Source: Enterobacter asburiae (lineage in GTDB: Bacteria > Pseudomonadota > Gammaproteobacteria > Enterobacterales > Enterobacteriaceae). Taken from it: a DNA stretch of 64,000 nucleotides. How positions within the stretch are numbered: the first letter of the stretch is position 1; the number at the start of each line of letters is the position of its first letter. The stretch is taken from contig JAAQVN010000001.1 in the NCBI GenBank assembly GCA_011754535.1, forward strand, positions 3,534,001 to 3,598,000, in the 5' to 3' direction. The notes under the pieces were generated by a model. That model ran no database searches and had not been told where the DNA came from. It saw only the letters and a list, made by a program, of their open reading frames with translations. The position numbers were made by a program, and so were the translations under genes. This document shows positions 46,433 through 53,842 of the stretch, piece after piece.

Positions 46433-47187
46433 ACCTCCCCCTCCTGCTGCTGCGGTGCTGCTGGCAGTGGCATCCAGTGGGTGACAGGATGGTGAAGAAG
46501 GTCGATAAACTCATGCCGCTCATCCTGCCAGCGTTCATCATCTTCCAGGTGTTCTGAGTTGTTATGCATACCCATGCCAACCCACACTCCGTTGCAGACC
46601 AGAACATATTGGTTTGGCGTCGGCATCCGCTCACTGCAAGCCACCCAACCACCAGTAATCACCGGAGAGTTGCCATCCCCATAAGCCATGCGCAACCAAT
46701 GCATAAACACTTCAACGCTTACGCAGCCACAATCTATTTCTATCCTTTCGCCTTGCTGTGAAAGCCACTGCTCGAATGGCAACTTGTAAGCCGTCGTTAC
46801 AGGTTCGGCACCCTGAAGCATGGCGGCGCGGCAGGCGTTCCAGCCATCAGCTAACGGACCATCAGTGTGAGGCTTCTCCGGTGGAATCTTCACAGATACC
46901 GGCGCTGGCTGGGCGGTGTACAAGCGAGTTCCATCCTTGAAATTCTCCCAGTCAGCCTGACCATCAGCGGCTATGCACACCACCCTTGCATCCGGGTGGC
47001 ATCCGCAATCGTCATACTCGCCGAGAACAACCTCGCCAACAGCCTCCGCTTCGAGCGATGCCAGCGCGATACGCATAGCCGCCAGGATTTTCCCCTGATA
47101 ATCATCAAGCCCGAAAGGAAGCTCATCATGAACGCTTTCATAATCGTTGATAGCCTGCTTCAGCCATTCTTTGGTAATAGTGCTCAT
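46429..47187 (-). CDS. DUF551-domain phage protein
   Basis: A 252-residue early protein. The last 70 residues have the DUF551 marks: GGWVACSERMPTPNQYVLVC near residue 180 and VTHWMPLP near residue 236. The first half is a variable helical part seen fused to DUF551 in many enterobacterial phages. Function unknown. Confidence 0.72.
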   Translation of the reverse strand: MSTITKEWLKQAINDYESVHDELPFGLDDYQGKILAAMRIALASLEAEAVGEVVLGEYDDCGCHPDARVVCIAADGQADWENFKDGTRLYTAQPAPVSVKIPPEKPHTDGPLADGWNACRAAMLQGAEPVTTAYKLPFEQWLSQQGERIEIDCGCVSVEVFMHWLRMAYGDGNSPVITGGWVACSERMPTPNQYVLVCNGVWVGMGMHNNSEHLEDDERWQDERHEFIDLLHHPVTHWMPLPAAPQQQEGEV

Positions 47188-47190
47188 GGG

Positions 47191-47394
47191 TTAGTCTCCC
47201 ATCCAAATTTCAGGCCATCCGACAATGACAACCGCCGCCGACGCATTCCAGTCTTCATCGTCGCATTCGCCATGACTGAAATTGTCCTTAGCGACTTTTT
47301 TCGCATCGATGTAATCTTTTGCTTTAACTTGGAGATCGAAGTAACCGCGGTCAGTATTTAAAACGACGGTAAATTTTTTAAGTGCCTTAGCCAT
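47191..47394 (-). CDS. Small early protein
   Basis: A 67-residue protein (MAKALKKFTVVLNTDRGYFD) with a beta-rich first half and acidic middle. The start at 47394 follows GGAGAGTGAA; the longer frame from 47484 overlaps the next gene and is unlikely. Function unknown. Confidence 0.6.
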   Translation of the reverse strand: MAKALKKFTVVLNTDRGYFDLQVKAKDYIDAKKVAKDNFSHGECDDEDWNASAAVVIVGWPEIWMGD

Positions 47395-47395
47395 T

Positions 47396-47833
47396 TCACT
47401 CTCCTTTACCGGCTGCGGCGAACAGCACTTTGTTGTAATTGTTCTGGCAGTCGATATAGCCCTTCGCATAGTCCTCAGTGGCACCGTAATGGCAAATCTG
47501 GAACTCTGAGAACTGCTTCACTCCTCGCCCTAACTCCTCCAGTTCAGCAATCCGCTTCTCTGCGGCTTCCAGCTCATCCTTCAGGCGCTTTGTTTCGCGC
47601 TGAACGTGCTCACTGATAAACCTCAAACCAAGCGCGGACGCGCAACCCTTCGGTGTCAAAAGCCCAAGCTGGGTACAGATAGTTGTTGCTGTGTAGCCGC
47701 AACGCCAACCCGCAGCAGCATCAATAACCGTTTCGGCCAGAATATTTTTAAAGTCATCTCTGCCAAAATTTGTACCAGCAAAGGCCTTACTGATTGCTTC
47801 GTCTGTCAGCGCCTGTTTGTCGATGTTGCTCAT
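47396..47833 (-). CDS. Early phage protein with coiled coil
   Basis: A 145-residue protein. Residues about 75-100 (QRETKRLKDELEAAEKRIAEL) form a coiled coil. The N-terminal part (DEAISKAFAGTNFGRDDFKNIL) is shared by several phage early proteins. It overlaps the upstream gene by four bases. Function unknown. Confidence 0.62.
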   Translation of the reverse strand: MSNIDKQALTDEAISKAFAGTNFGRDDFKNILAETVIDAAAGWRCGYTATTICTQLGLLTPKGCASALGLRFISEHVQRETKRLKDELEAAEKRIAELEELGRGVKQFSEFQICHYGATEDYAKGYIDCQNNYNKVLFAAAGKGE

Positions 47834-48021
47834 TGGGCGGCCTCCTTCTTAAGCTTGCGGCGGCATGCTGCACAATCGTCAGGGCTTTCGAACGTATCGG
47901 GCTCTCTGTCATGGCCGAAGTACATCCAGCGACCACAGATGCTTGTGACTTCATCTTCAGAGAAGTAGTGATGCTTATTGGCGTTGACAGGTCTGGCCCA
48001 TCCTGCTTTTTTAGCGCTCAT
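47830..48021 (-). CDS. Small early protein with cysteine motif
   Basis: A 63-residue protein with spaced Cys/His residues (HHYFSEDEVTSICGRW and DDCAACRRKL) that may bind zinc. It starts at 48021, overlapping the upstream stop. Function unknown. Confidence 0.6.
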   Translation of the reverse strand: MSAKKAGWARPVNANKHHYFSEDEVTSICGRWMYFGHDREPDTFESPDDCAACRRKLKKEAAQ

Positions 48022-48464
48022 GACTGCACTCCTTTGCGAAGCAGGGCGGCGAAGTCTTCCAGCCACTCAACCATTTCAACCTTGCCAACCAGGTCAGACT
48101 CCGGGAATTTGCTGCAAACACGCTGCGCTGTCTCGAAGTCCTTGTACTGAAACTCTTGAGCCACCACGTTTTTTGCTGTTGCGATTGCCGCATCCACACC
48201 CTGCGCTCGCACTTCAGCCAGGAAAGCGTCGGTCGCTGGCATAAACAACGCTGATTTAGCATCAAACATGAGTGATTTTGCTGGGTTTATTGACCTCTCC
48301 TCTGGAGAGATACCGCTCATTGCAAATTGGTTGATCATGCGTTCAACTACTTCACGCAATGCTGCATTGTCGACTGCCAGAGCCTCTCCGTGCGTCTTCA
48401 GCCCCGCATTCTCCGCAGCCAGCGCCGCGCATCTTGCTTCAAGCTCTTCATAACTCGGTTTCAT
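48018..48464 (-). CDS. Ea22-like coiled-coil early protein
   Basis: A 148-residue protein that opens with a coiled coil (YEELEARCAALAAENAGLK) and ends with a variable part, the layout of lambda Ea22-like proteins. GGGGG lies upstream of the ATG. Function unknown. Confidence 0.6.
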   Translation of the reverse strand: MKPSYEELEARCAALAAENAGLKTHGEALAVDNAALREVVERMINQFAMSGISPEERSINPAKSLMFDAKSALFMPATDAFLAEVRAQGVDAAIATAKNVVAQEFQYKDFETAQRVCSKFPESDLVGKVEMVEWLEDFAALLRKGVQS

Positions 48465-48525
48465 CTTTACCCCCGCTTACCCGTATAAGTTATTGATTAC
48501 GTTGATATCAAAAAGGATCGTCGAT

Positions 48526-48870
48526 TCAGAACGTTTCGCAGTTCCAGCCACCACCTTTGCTTTTTGGTATTGGCTTTAGCGCTCTGAACGTGAACGGGTA
48601 CATGTCGGCGGCGACCTTGGTTTTCACCCTGGCGTCGTCGGTCCAGAAACCTTTCACTTCGTGCAGCTCTATCTCGCCGTTGGTGAGCATCACTGCGAAG
48701 TCAGGCGTGTAGAACGTGTTGTCAGCCAGTCGCAGCTTGATTCCTTCGAACCGGTACCAGGCCACCTCTCCGGCATGCTTACGCAGCTCCAGATGCCTAC
48801 AGTAGGCCTCCTCGGTTTTGTTCATTTGCCCGGCTTTTAACCTTCCCAGAGCCTGAAGACTTTTTCGCAT
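48526..48870 (-). CDS. DUF1064 nuclease-like protein
   Basis: A 114-residue protein of the DUF1064 family (restriction-endonuclease-like fold). NKTEEAYCRHLE, FEGIKLRLADNTFYTPDFAV and ELHEVKGFW show the Glu, Asp and Glu-x-Lys residues of such nucleases. It may resolve branched DNA in replication or recombination. The start at 48870 follows GGGG; it overlaps the gene before it by 74 bases. Confidence 0.75.
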   Translation of the reverse strand: MRKSLQALGRLKAGQMNKTEEAYCRHLELRKHAGEVAWYRFEGIKLRLADNTFYTPDFAVMLTNGEIELHEVKGFWTDDARVKTKVAADMYPFTFRALKPIPKSKGGGWNCETF

Positions 48871-49099
48871 TGCCTTTCCCCTTGGTGGATTTTTCTGGTG
48901 CATCTCCGCTGTATTTTGCGTAAAGCTTTGCCTCGCGCAGGCAGTCTTCAAAAATGCCCTTGCTCTTAACCGATGGCTGCGATGAACGGCGGTAAAAATC
49001 TATCGCCGCGTTTGCCCCCCCCTGCGCCACTGATTGTGAGAAGCCTTCATTCAGCAGGTAGGTGCGGATATTCTTTTCGATAAACTCAATTGGGTGCAT
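48797..49099 (-). CDS. Early protein, probably tied to replication
   Basis: A 100-residue protein with an N-terminal helical domain (IEFIEKNIRTYLLNEGFSQSVAQGGANAAIDFYRR) and a basic low-complexity tail that overlaps the DUF1064 gene. A perfect operator lies 13 bases upstream of its ATG. Function unknown. Confidence 0.62.
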   Translation of the reverse strand: MHPIEFIEKNIRTYLLNEGFSQSVAQGGANAAIDFYRRSSQPSVKSKGIFEDCLREAKLYAKYSGDAPEKSTKGKGNAKKSSGSGKVKSRANEQNRGGLL

Positions 49100-49111
49100 T
49101 TCAGCCTCCGA

Positions 49112-49126
49112 TTACCTATGAGGTAA
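49112..49126. promoter_or_regulatory. Perfect TTACC-N5-GGTAA operator
   Basis: TTACC-TATGA-GGTAA, just upstream of the leftward gene at 49099. A minus-strand CTAATGTGGAT (49133-49143) matches the CCATATNNGGAT promoter repeat. Confidence 0.7.
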
Positions 49127-49173
49127 TTTAAATCCACATTAGAGTTAAAATCAATAGCTATGCGCATATTTTG

Positions 49174-49188
49174 TTACCTGCAAGGTAA
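49174..49188. promoter_or_regulatory. Perfect TTACC-N5-GGTAA operator
   Basis: TTACC-TGCAA-GGTAA, 62 bp from the site at 49112 and about 40 bp past the replication gene stop. Two sites in one 129-bp gap suggest a controlled promoter or a roadblock. Confidence 0.7.
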
Positions 49189-49228
49189 TTATGCAGGCGT
49201 AAAAAAATGCGCTGCCGCGCCTGTGCTG

Positions 49229-50059
49229 CTATGTGGCCTGATATCCCCTGAATCCCTGCGGTATGGCCTTATCCGGCTCCGGCACGTCGTTGATGTCCCT
49301 TCGCTGCTGCTGGGCCACCGGCCTTGCCCTGGACTGCTGCACGCTTCTCGCCAGCTTCTGTTGCCACTGGTCGTGGTGGAATGCCTTCCCCTCCGCTTTC
49401 CAGAACGTGATGAAGTCTGCAAGCTCGAACGGCGTGATCTCCGTCTTCAGGTTTATTCCCCATTGAGAAGCTCGCCTGATGAACTGCGGATCCGGATTCC
49501 AATCGTCGTGCATCTGGAATTTCCCAAACTCACCCATTCCACCTGGAGCAACGTAGCCATTCAGAATCGCGTTGTTCACATCCGGATCTGGTTCACCGCC
49601 ACCAGCAGAGTTATCCACAGGTGAATTTTGCTCGCTCCCTATGTGGGGTTTATCTTTTATATCTTCTCTTCTCTTCTCTTCTCTGGTCCGCTTTTTGTCC
49701 GCTTCTGATGCGGACGCTTTGCGGACATTTCTCTTCCTGTCAGCGTCCTGTGCTCGACGCTTTGCAGACTGCCCGTTATGGGCTTCAAAGCGCGGCATTA
49801 CTAGGCTTTCGCCATTTTCTTCGAGCCATCCGACGGCCATCATTGCCCGTGAAAATCCAGGGAAGCCGATCAGGTCGTCTAGTGTGTCCGCGCTGTATCC
49901 GTCAAGCAAACCGTCAACGGAGTGGACATCGAAAAGACACCATGCGGAATGTAGTCCGCCAACTATCCGCAATCTGTCCGCTTTCAATGCGGACGCCATG
50001 CGGACAACTTTAGGGTGCGTGTGCAGGTCGGCACGCATCTTGATCCAGTCACCGGCCAT
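49229..50059 (-). CDS. Replication initiation/primosome protein with DnaT-like C-terminal domain
   Basis: A 276-residue protein. Residues 1-100 form a replisome-organizer-type winged domain (DWIKMRADLHTHPKVVRMAS). A basic linker (about 105-140) follows. Residues about 180-250 (HDDWNPDPQFIRRASQWGI; ELADFITFWKAEGKAFHHDQW) match the DnaT DNA-binding domain, which recruits the host helicase loader or helicase. Two near-identical 31-base GTCCGC/GCGGAC repeats lie inside the gene. Confidence 0.82.
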   Translation of the reverse strand: MAGDWIKMRADLHTHPKVVRMASALKADRLRIVGGLHSAWCLFDVHSVDGLLDGYSADTLDDLIGFPGFSRAMMAVGWLEENGESLVMPRFEAHNGQSAKRRAQDADRKRNVRKASASEADKKRTREEKRREDIKDKPHIGSEQNSPVDNSAGGGEPDPDVNNAILNGYVAPGGMGEFGKFQMHDDWNPDPQFIRRASQWGINLKTEITPFELADFITFWKAEGKAFHHDQWQQKLARSVQQSRARPVAQQQRRDINDVPEPDKAIPQGFRGYQAT

Positions 50060-51110
50060 AGCTAACCCCCATATAGGCCCGGATAAATTCAGCCGCAGCC
50101 TGTGCGTTTATGGCGTTACCGTAGCCCTTAAGTCTGCCTGTGCGGTTGCGTCCAGCCATTGCTCGTAATGAGGACTTTCCGTGTCCCAGGCTTTTGGCAA
50201 ACCTTGCAACCAGCGGGAATGTGCCGGGTTCAACTGGACGCCATTGCCCATCTCGACAAAAGACCCAGTCCGCATCTCGCCAAAAACCGTTAACCTCAAG
50301 GGGCCTGCTGTGTAAGCCTGGCGCGGTAACTGATCCAGTCGCTCTTTCCCTTCTCTCTGCGCTGTCATCCCTGATGTGTCCTTCCAGTCGCGAGTTGTCG
50401 GCGTAACCCATCCCGCCAGTAACGCTGTGCCCGGCAGCTTCAAGCACACTTTTGGTTGCCCGTTCTGATTCTTCCCACTGTAGCAATGAGTCGACCCGGT
50501 TGAGTCGTTCGCCACCGGGGTTTGCCAGCCTGTCAGTCGAGCAGCTCCGGAGACGTGCTGTAATCCCCGTTTCGTTTCCGGCTGCGGATTCGTATTCGCT
50601 ACCGGCGTGGGCCACCCAGTAGGCCCGCTCTCTGATGTGCGGAGCACCGACGCCCGCTGCCGGAAACGGCACAAGCCCGAAGGCGTATTCCATTCCTTCC
50701 AGGTCAGCTTGTACAAGGTCGAACCATGTGTTTGCGTTACCGCTTGCAACCTGTTCGCCAAAGACATGCTCAGGTCTGCGCTCGCTGATGAGGTGGAAGA
50801 AGTGGGGCCAAAGGTGCCGCTCGTCAGCAAACCCATCTCCTTTGCCTGCCGCGCTGAAAGGCTGGCACGGGCAGGAGCCAGTCCAGACCTGACGATCGTC
50901 AGGCCATCCGGCGAGGCGGAGGGAATGGGACCAGACGCCGATCCCGGCGAAAAAGTGGCACTGGGTAAATCCTCTGAGGTCGTCAGGTGTGACATCTTCA
51001 ATACTCCTTTCATCAACTTCGCCCGGGGCGATATGACCACCGGCGATCAGGTTACGCAGCCACTGCGCTGCAAATGGGTCGATTTCGTTGTAATACGCTG
51101 CGGGTTTCAT
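50049..51110 (-). CDS. DNA cytosine-5 methyltransferase
   Basis: A 353-residue C5-methylase. SAM motif I is FFAGIGVWS near residue 53; the catalytic loop is GSCPCQPFSAAGKG near residue 78, with the Pro-Cys pair; motif VI appears as FGEQVASG in place of the usual ENV. The last part GRLKGYGNAINAQAAAEFI near residue 325 is motif X. It probably protects phage DNA or alters host methylation. A second gene (50108-50995) is nested in another frame. The start overlaps the upstream stop by four bases. Confidence 0.88.
   Translation of the reverse strand: MKPAAYYNEIDPFAAQWLRNLIAGGHIAPGEVDERSIEDVTPDDLRGFTQCHFFAGIGVWSHSLRLAGWPDDRQVWTGSCPCQPFSAAGKGDGFADERHLWPHFFHLISERRPEHVFGEQVASGNANTWFDLVQADLEGMEYAFGLVPFPAAGVGAPHIRERAYWVAHAGSEYESAAGNETGITARLRSCSTDRLANPGGERLNRVDSLLQWEESERATKSVLEAAGHSVTGGMGYADNSRLEGHIRDDSAERRERATGSVTAPGLHSRPLEVNGFWRDADWVFCRDGQWRPVEPGTFPLVARFAKSLGHGKSSLRAMAGRNRTGRLKGYGNAINAQAAAEFIRAYMGVSYGR
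50108..50995 (-). CDS. Gene nested inside the cytosine methyltransferase gene
   Basis: A 295-residue frame wholly inside the methylase gene on the same strand. An AAAGGAG stands 8 bases before the ATG at 50995. The product has protein-family-like patterns: LYKLTWKEWNTPSG, repeated GW-x-TP units (GWPTPVANT, GWQTPVANDS, GWVTPTTRDWKD) and LNPAHSRWLQGLPKAWD. From memory, proteins with such units accompany phage cytosine methylases, usually as adjacent genes; no function is known to me. Both frames look genuine, so the DNA appears to be used twice. Confidence 0.65.
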   Translation of the reverse strand: MSHLTTSEDLPSATFSPGSASGPIPSASPDGLTIVRSGLAPARASLSARQAKEMGLLTSGTFGPTSSTSSASADLSMSLANRLQAVTQTHGSTLYKLTWKEWNTPSGLCRFRQRASVLRTSESGPTGWPTPVANTNPQPETKRGLQHVSGAARLTGWQTPVANDSTGSTHCYSGKNQNGQPKVCLKLPGTALLAGWVTPTTRDWKDTSGMTAQREGKERLDQLPRQAYTAGPLRLTVFGEMRTGSFVEMGNGVQLNPAHSRWLQGLPKAWDTESPHYEQWLDATAQADLRATVTP

Positions 51111-51301
51111 GCTTCACCCCTTGCGGATTTAAGAGCGGATGAGAACTCGCTGCGGTGACGGCTTGCGCTCTGAAGTGCGCACTCAACGCAGGTGCCGTTC
51201 AGTACGTAGCGTTCCGCATTATGACCATTCCGGCAGGCTTTGCCGGTGTAGAATCTGTTCAGGCCAGCCTTGGCGGCCTCCATTCTGGTGACAATTTTCA
51301 C
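51107..51301 (-). CDS. Small zinc-ribbon-like protein
   Basis: A 64-residue protein with CRNGHNAERYVLNGTCVEC, a Cys/His set like that of small HNH-type or zinc-ribbon proteins. It precedes the methylase with a four-base overlap. Function unknown. Confidence 0.62.
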   Translation of the reverse strand: MKIVTRMEAAKAGLNRFYTGKACRNGHNAERYVLNGTCVECALQSASRHRSEFSSALKSARGEA

Positions 51302-51365
51302 GAAAACGGCCTCATGTTTGGTTATGGATATCGGTAATTTTGTGCGATGGCCGAAAAAAGATCAA

Positions 51366-51397
51366 CCATATTTGGATCATTATTACCTGAGAGGACT
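51366..51397. promoter_or_regulatory. Promoter repeat with degenerate operator downstream of the Cro-like gene
   Basis: CCATATTTGGAT (51366-51377) is followed by TTACC-TGAGA-GGACT (51383-51397), half of an operator. It lies between the Cro-like terminator and the small zinc-ribbon gene. Confidence 0.45.
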
Positions 51398-51412
51398 GAA
51401 TAGATATGAAAA

Positions 51413-51430
51413 GACCGCCATAAGGCGGCC
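51413..51430 (-). terminator. Terminator of the Cro-like gene
   Basis: CCGCC (51415-51419) and GGCGG (51424-51428) with an ATAA loop, followed on the minus strand by TCTTTTC. Passage beyond it into the early operon may need antitermination or a second promoter. Confidence 0.6.
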
Positions 51431-51451
51431 TGATGGGTTCTGGAGGAGGTT

Positions 51452-51682
51452 TTATTCGTAGAAGAAGATAGCCAGTTCCGGCTTTGTTCTGACCCACCCG
51501 CGTTGTTTGCATGCCTTAAACAGCCCATTCATCAATGTCTTACCGGGCATTTTCCGGCGGCCTGTCAGATGCGTCTGGATGTAGTGGCTGGTCGTTCCGG
51601 CCTCGTCAGCAAAGGCATTTCGCTCATCAGGAGTGAGTTGCAACCAGTGTTTTTTGAAGTCGAATTTTTCGTTCTCGCTCAT
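51452..51682 (-). CDS. Cro-like regulator
   Basis: A 76-residue protein with a helix-turn-helix type middle (LTPDERNAFADEAGTTSHYIQTHLTGRRKMPGK). It is transcribed away from the CI-like repressor across a spacer full of operators, the classical cro position. It may bind the same or a related site. Confidence 0.75.
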   Translation of the reverse strand: MSENEKFDFKKHWLQLTPDERNAFADEAGTTSHYIQTHLTGRRKMPGKTLMNGLFKACKQRGWVRTKPELAIFFYE

Positions 51683-51718
51683 AGCTATTGCCTGATATTA
51701 ATTTCAGATAACAAATAT

Positions 51719-51781
51719 TCACCCAGAAGGTAATAAAAATCAAGGCTTGTTACCTGTGAGGTGCATTTACCTGTGGGGTAA
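51719..51781. promoter_or_regulatory. Main operator region between Cro-like and repressor genes
   Basis: Three sites in 63 bp: TCACC-CAGAA-GGTAA (51719-51733), TTACC-TGTGA-GGTGC (51750-51764) and the perfect TTACC-TGTGG-GGTAA (51767-51781). A minus-strand TTGATT/GAATAT pair spans the first site and could be the Cro-side promoter. Confidence 0.75.
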
Positions 51782-51836
51782 ATTCGCTTTTAATTGGCAC
51801 ACTAACTAATTCATATATGAGGCGATTCACCAGAGC

Positions 51837-52427
51837 ATGAAAAGTATTCAGGATATCCGCAGGCAGAATATTAACGATATCATCGACCGTGACTTTAACG
51901 GGGTGCAGACTCGTCTGGCGGAAAAACTGGGAACTCAGGCAAACCTGGTGAACCGCTGGGCCCGCGGGCAGAAGGTTGTCGGCGACACGGTGGCGCGCAA
52001 GATTGAGAAGGCAGCGAACAAGCCGTCGAACTGGCTGGATGTCGACCACTCATTATCTGCTGTTGCCATCCCCCATGAGGAGATCACTCCTTCCGACATC
52101 GGGCAGCTGGCGGCACATAACCTTGAAGCGTGGATGCAGAACAACCGCGACCTGTCATCTCAAGGAAAGGTGTCGAAAGCGTCCGGCGTTGCCCAGGCTA
52201 CAATCCAGCGCATGCTGAACAATGAAGTCAGCGTTTCTATCTCCACCCTGGAGTCCATCGCCAGCGCGTTTGGCCGCCGCGGCTATGAGCTGCTCATCCA
52301 TCCCCGCGACCCGGCGACCATCCATTACGACCGGGCACGCTACGCGTTGTTACCTGAGAGCGAGAAAAGCAAGATCGAGAGCTACGTCGATTTTGTGATT
52401 GTTCATAACGGTAAAGCGCAAGAGTAA
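51837..52427 (+). CDS. Phage repressor (CI-like) with two HTH segments and no cleavage domain
   Basis: A 196-residue protein. The first HTH lies at about residues 24-55 (RLAEKLGTQANLVNRWARGQK), the second at about 108-140 (VSKASGVAQATIQRMLNNEVSVSISTLESIA). No S24 peptidase motif (Ala-Gly site, Ser, Lys) can be seen in the C-terminal part, so it should not self-cleave with RecA. It is monocistronic, with operators on both sides. It probably holds the lysogenic state through the TTACC-N5-GGTAA sites. Confidence 0.85.
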   Translation: MKSIQDIRRQNINDIIDRDFNGVQTRLAEKLGTQANLVNRWARGQKVVGDTVARKIEKAANKPSNWLDVDHSLSAVAIPHEEITPSDIGQLAAHNLEAWMQNNRDLSSQGKVSKASGVAQATIQRMLNNEVSVSISTLESIASAFGRRGYELLIHPRDPATIHYDRARYALLPESEKSKIESYVDFVIVHNGKAQE

Positions 52428-52447
52428 AACCATACATTTCAGACACT

Positions 52448-52472
52448 AAGCCGCCATTGAGCGGCTTTTTTA
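52448..52472 (+). terminator. Terminator of the repressor gene
   Basis: AAGCCGC (52448-52454) and GCGGCTT (52461-52467) run into six T. It separates the repressor from the rightward early promoter. Confidence 0.8.
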
Positions 52473-52484
52473 TTGCCCTAAGGA

Positions 52485-52499
52485 TTACCTTACGGGTAA
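52485..52499. promoter_or_regulatory. Perfect TTACC-N5-GGTAA operator
   Basis: TTACC-TTACG-GGTAA, 20 bases upstream of the rightward -35 box. Confidence 0.75.
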
Positions 52500-52518
52500 T
52501 TTTTTATAATCATACCTA

Positions 52519-52572
52519 TTGACATCAAACCACATAAGGATAATTATTACCTCAACGGTAACACTGAGGTAA
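52519..52572 (+). promoter_or_regulatory. Rightward early promoter with overlapping operator
   Basis: TTGACA (52519-52524), a 17-base spacer with the CCACATAAGGAT repeat, and AATTAT (52542-52547). The perfect operator TTACC-TCAAC-GGTAA (52547-52561) covers the start point. A further GGTAA half site (52568-52572) overlaps the ribosome-binding site of the first gene. Confidence 0.78.
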
Positions 52573-52578
52573 CGAATT

Positions 52579-52728
52579 ATGCAGTGGAAAATCATCAACG
52601 GTTGGTACTGCGTTACGGCGTGCGGGCTGATGAGCACCAAGTGCCGCACTCTGCATGAGGCCATCAACTGGGCATTTGTCACCAAGATGGCAGTAAAAAC
52701 TGAAATGGATATGGGGGTGAGCAAGTGA
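52579..52728 (+). CDS. Small first gene of the rightward early operon
   Basis: A 49-residue protein (MQWKIINGWYCVTACGLMST at its start). GAGG precedes the ATG, and the stop overlaps the next gene's GTG start as GTGA. Function unknown; lambda-like phages often have host-takeover genes in this place. Confidence 0.55.
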   Translation: MQWKIINGWYCVTACGLMSTKCRTLHEAINWAFVTKMAVKTEMDMGVSK

Positions 52729-53024
52729 ACATCCAGCAGATTAATAACCTGAAAAAAATCATGACCAGCATCGACAGCGACTACCAACTGAGCCAGCTGC
52801 ACTACGAGCGCCAGGTAGAGCTGATCGACGCCATTAAGCATCACCAGCTGCAGGAACCTTTCTATGCGCTGGAGCGCAAAGGCGTGCGCAAGGAGATTCT
52901 GGAAGAGCTAATGATGAATCCGGAATTCGAAGAGGCTCTCGCAGCGTACCAGGCCGCGATGACCAGCATCATCGCGAAGTGGGATTTGGCTGACCAGTTG
53001 GACACGGCGAGGAGCGCGGCATGA
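52725..53024 (+). CDS. Early protein upstream of the recombination genes
   Basis: A 99-residue helical protein with a GTG start (MNIQQINNLKKIMTSIDSDY). It overlaps the exonuclease gene by four bases. Function unknown, perhaps an accessory factor for recombination. Confidence 0.62.
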   Translation: MNIQQINNLKKIMTSIDSDYQLSQLHYERQVELIDAIKHHQLQEPFYALERKGVRKEILEELMMNPEFEEALAAYQAAMTSIIAKWDLADQLDTARSAA

Positions 53025-53842
53025 AACCTGGCATCTATTTCGACATCAGCAACGAGGACTACCACGCCGGCGACGGCGTGAGTAAGTCTCAGCTCGATAT
53101 GGTTGCTCTGAGCCCGGCCCTGTTGCAGTGGCAGAAATCCGCTCCGGTCGACACCGAAAAACTCAAGGCGCTGGACATGGGAACCGCCCTGCACTGCCTT
53201 CTTCTGGAGCCGGAAGAATTCGAAAAGCGCTTCATCGTGGCGCCGCAGTTCAACCGCAGGACGAATAAAGGAAAGGCTGACGAAGCTGCCTTCCTAAAAG
53301 ACTGCGAAGGATGCGGAAAAATAGTGATGGAAGCTGAACAGGATCGCCAACTTCAACTGATGCGCGACAGCACGATGGCTCACCCGGCGGCGCGCTGGCT
53401 TCTTGAGGCGGAAGGTTTCTGCGAAGCATCGCATTACTGGACGGATCCGGAGACTGGCGAACTATGCCGTATCCGCCCGGACAAGCGCCTGAAGTATCAC
53501 CCGGTGCTGTTGGACGTGAAGAAGGTTGCAGACATGGAACGCTTCGCCCGCCACGTAGAGGAATTCCGGTACCACGTTCAGGACGCCATGTACCGCGAAG
53601 GTGCGCAGCAGACCACCGGAGAGCCACACGGTTTCTTCTTCCTGGCGGTGAGCGAAACCATCGACTGCGGACGTTACCCGGTACGCGTGTTCGAACTGGA
53701 TGCGCCGGATGTAGACGCCGGGCATGCACTGTTCCGCCGGGATCTGAATACCTACCACCAGTGCCGCGAGTCAGGCGACTGGGGTGGATTTGAAATTATT
53801 AAACGCCCTGAGTGGGCACGCAAACAGGATATGTACGTATGA
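53021..53842 (+). CDS. RecE-like PD-(D/E)XK exonuclease
   Basis: A 273-residue nuclease of the exodeoxyribonuclease VIII type. It begins GIYFDISNEDYHAGDGVSKSQLDMVALSPALLQW, has the MGTALHCLLLEP helix near residue 53, and the core acid and lysine residues in CRIRPDKRLKYHPVLLDVKKV near residue 150. It resects double-stranded ends to give 3' tails for the RecT protein encoded next, whose start overlaps this stop. Confidence 0.85.
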   Translation: MKPGIYFDISNEDYHAGDGVSKSQLDMVALSPALLQWQKSAPVDTEKLKALDMGTALHCLLLEPEEFEKRFIVAPQFNRRTNKGKADEAAFLKDCEGCGKIVMEAEQDRQLQLMRDSTMAHPAARWLLEAEGFCEASHYWTDPETGELCRIRPDKRLKYHPVLLDVKKVADMERFARHVEEFRYHVQDAMYREGAQQTTGEPHGFFFLAVSETIDCGRYPVRVFELDAPDVDAGHALFRRDLNTYHQCRESGDWGGFEIIKRPEWARKQDMYV

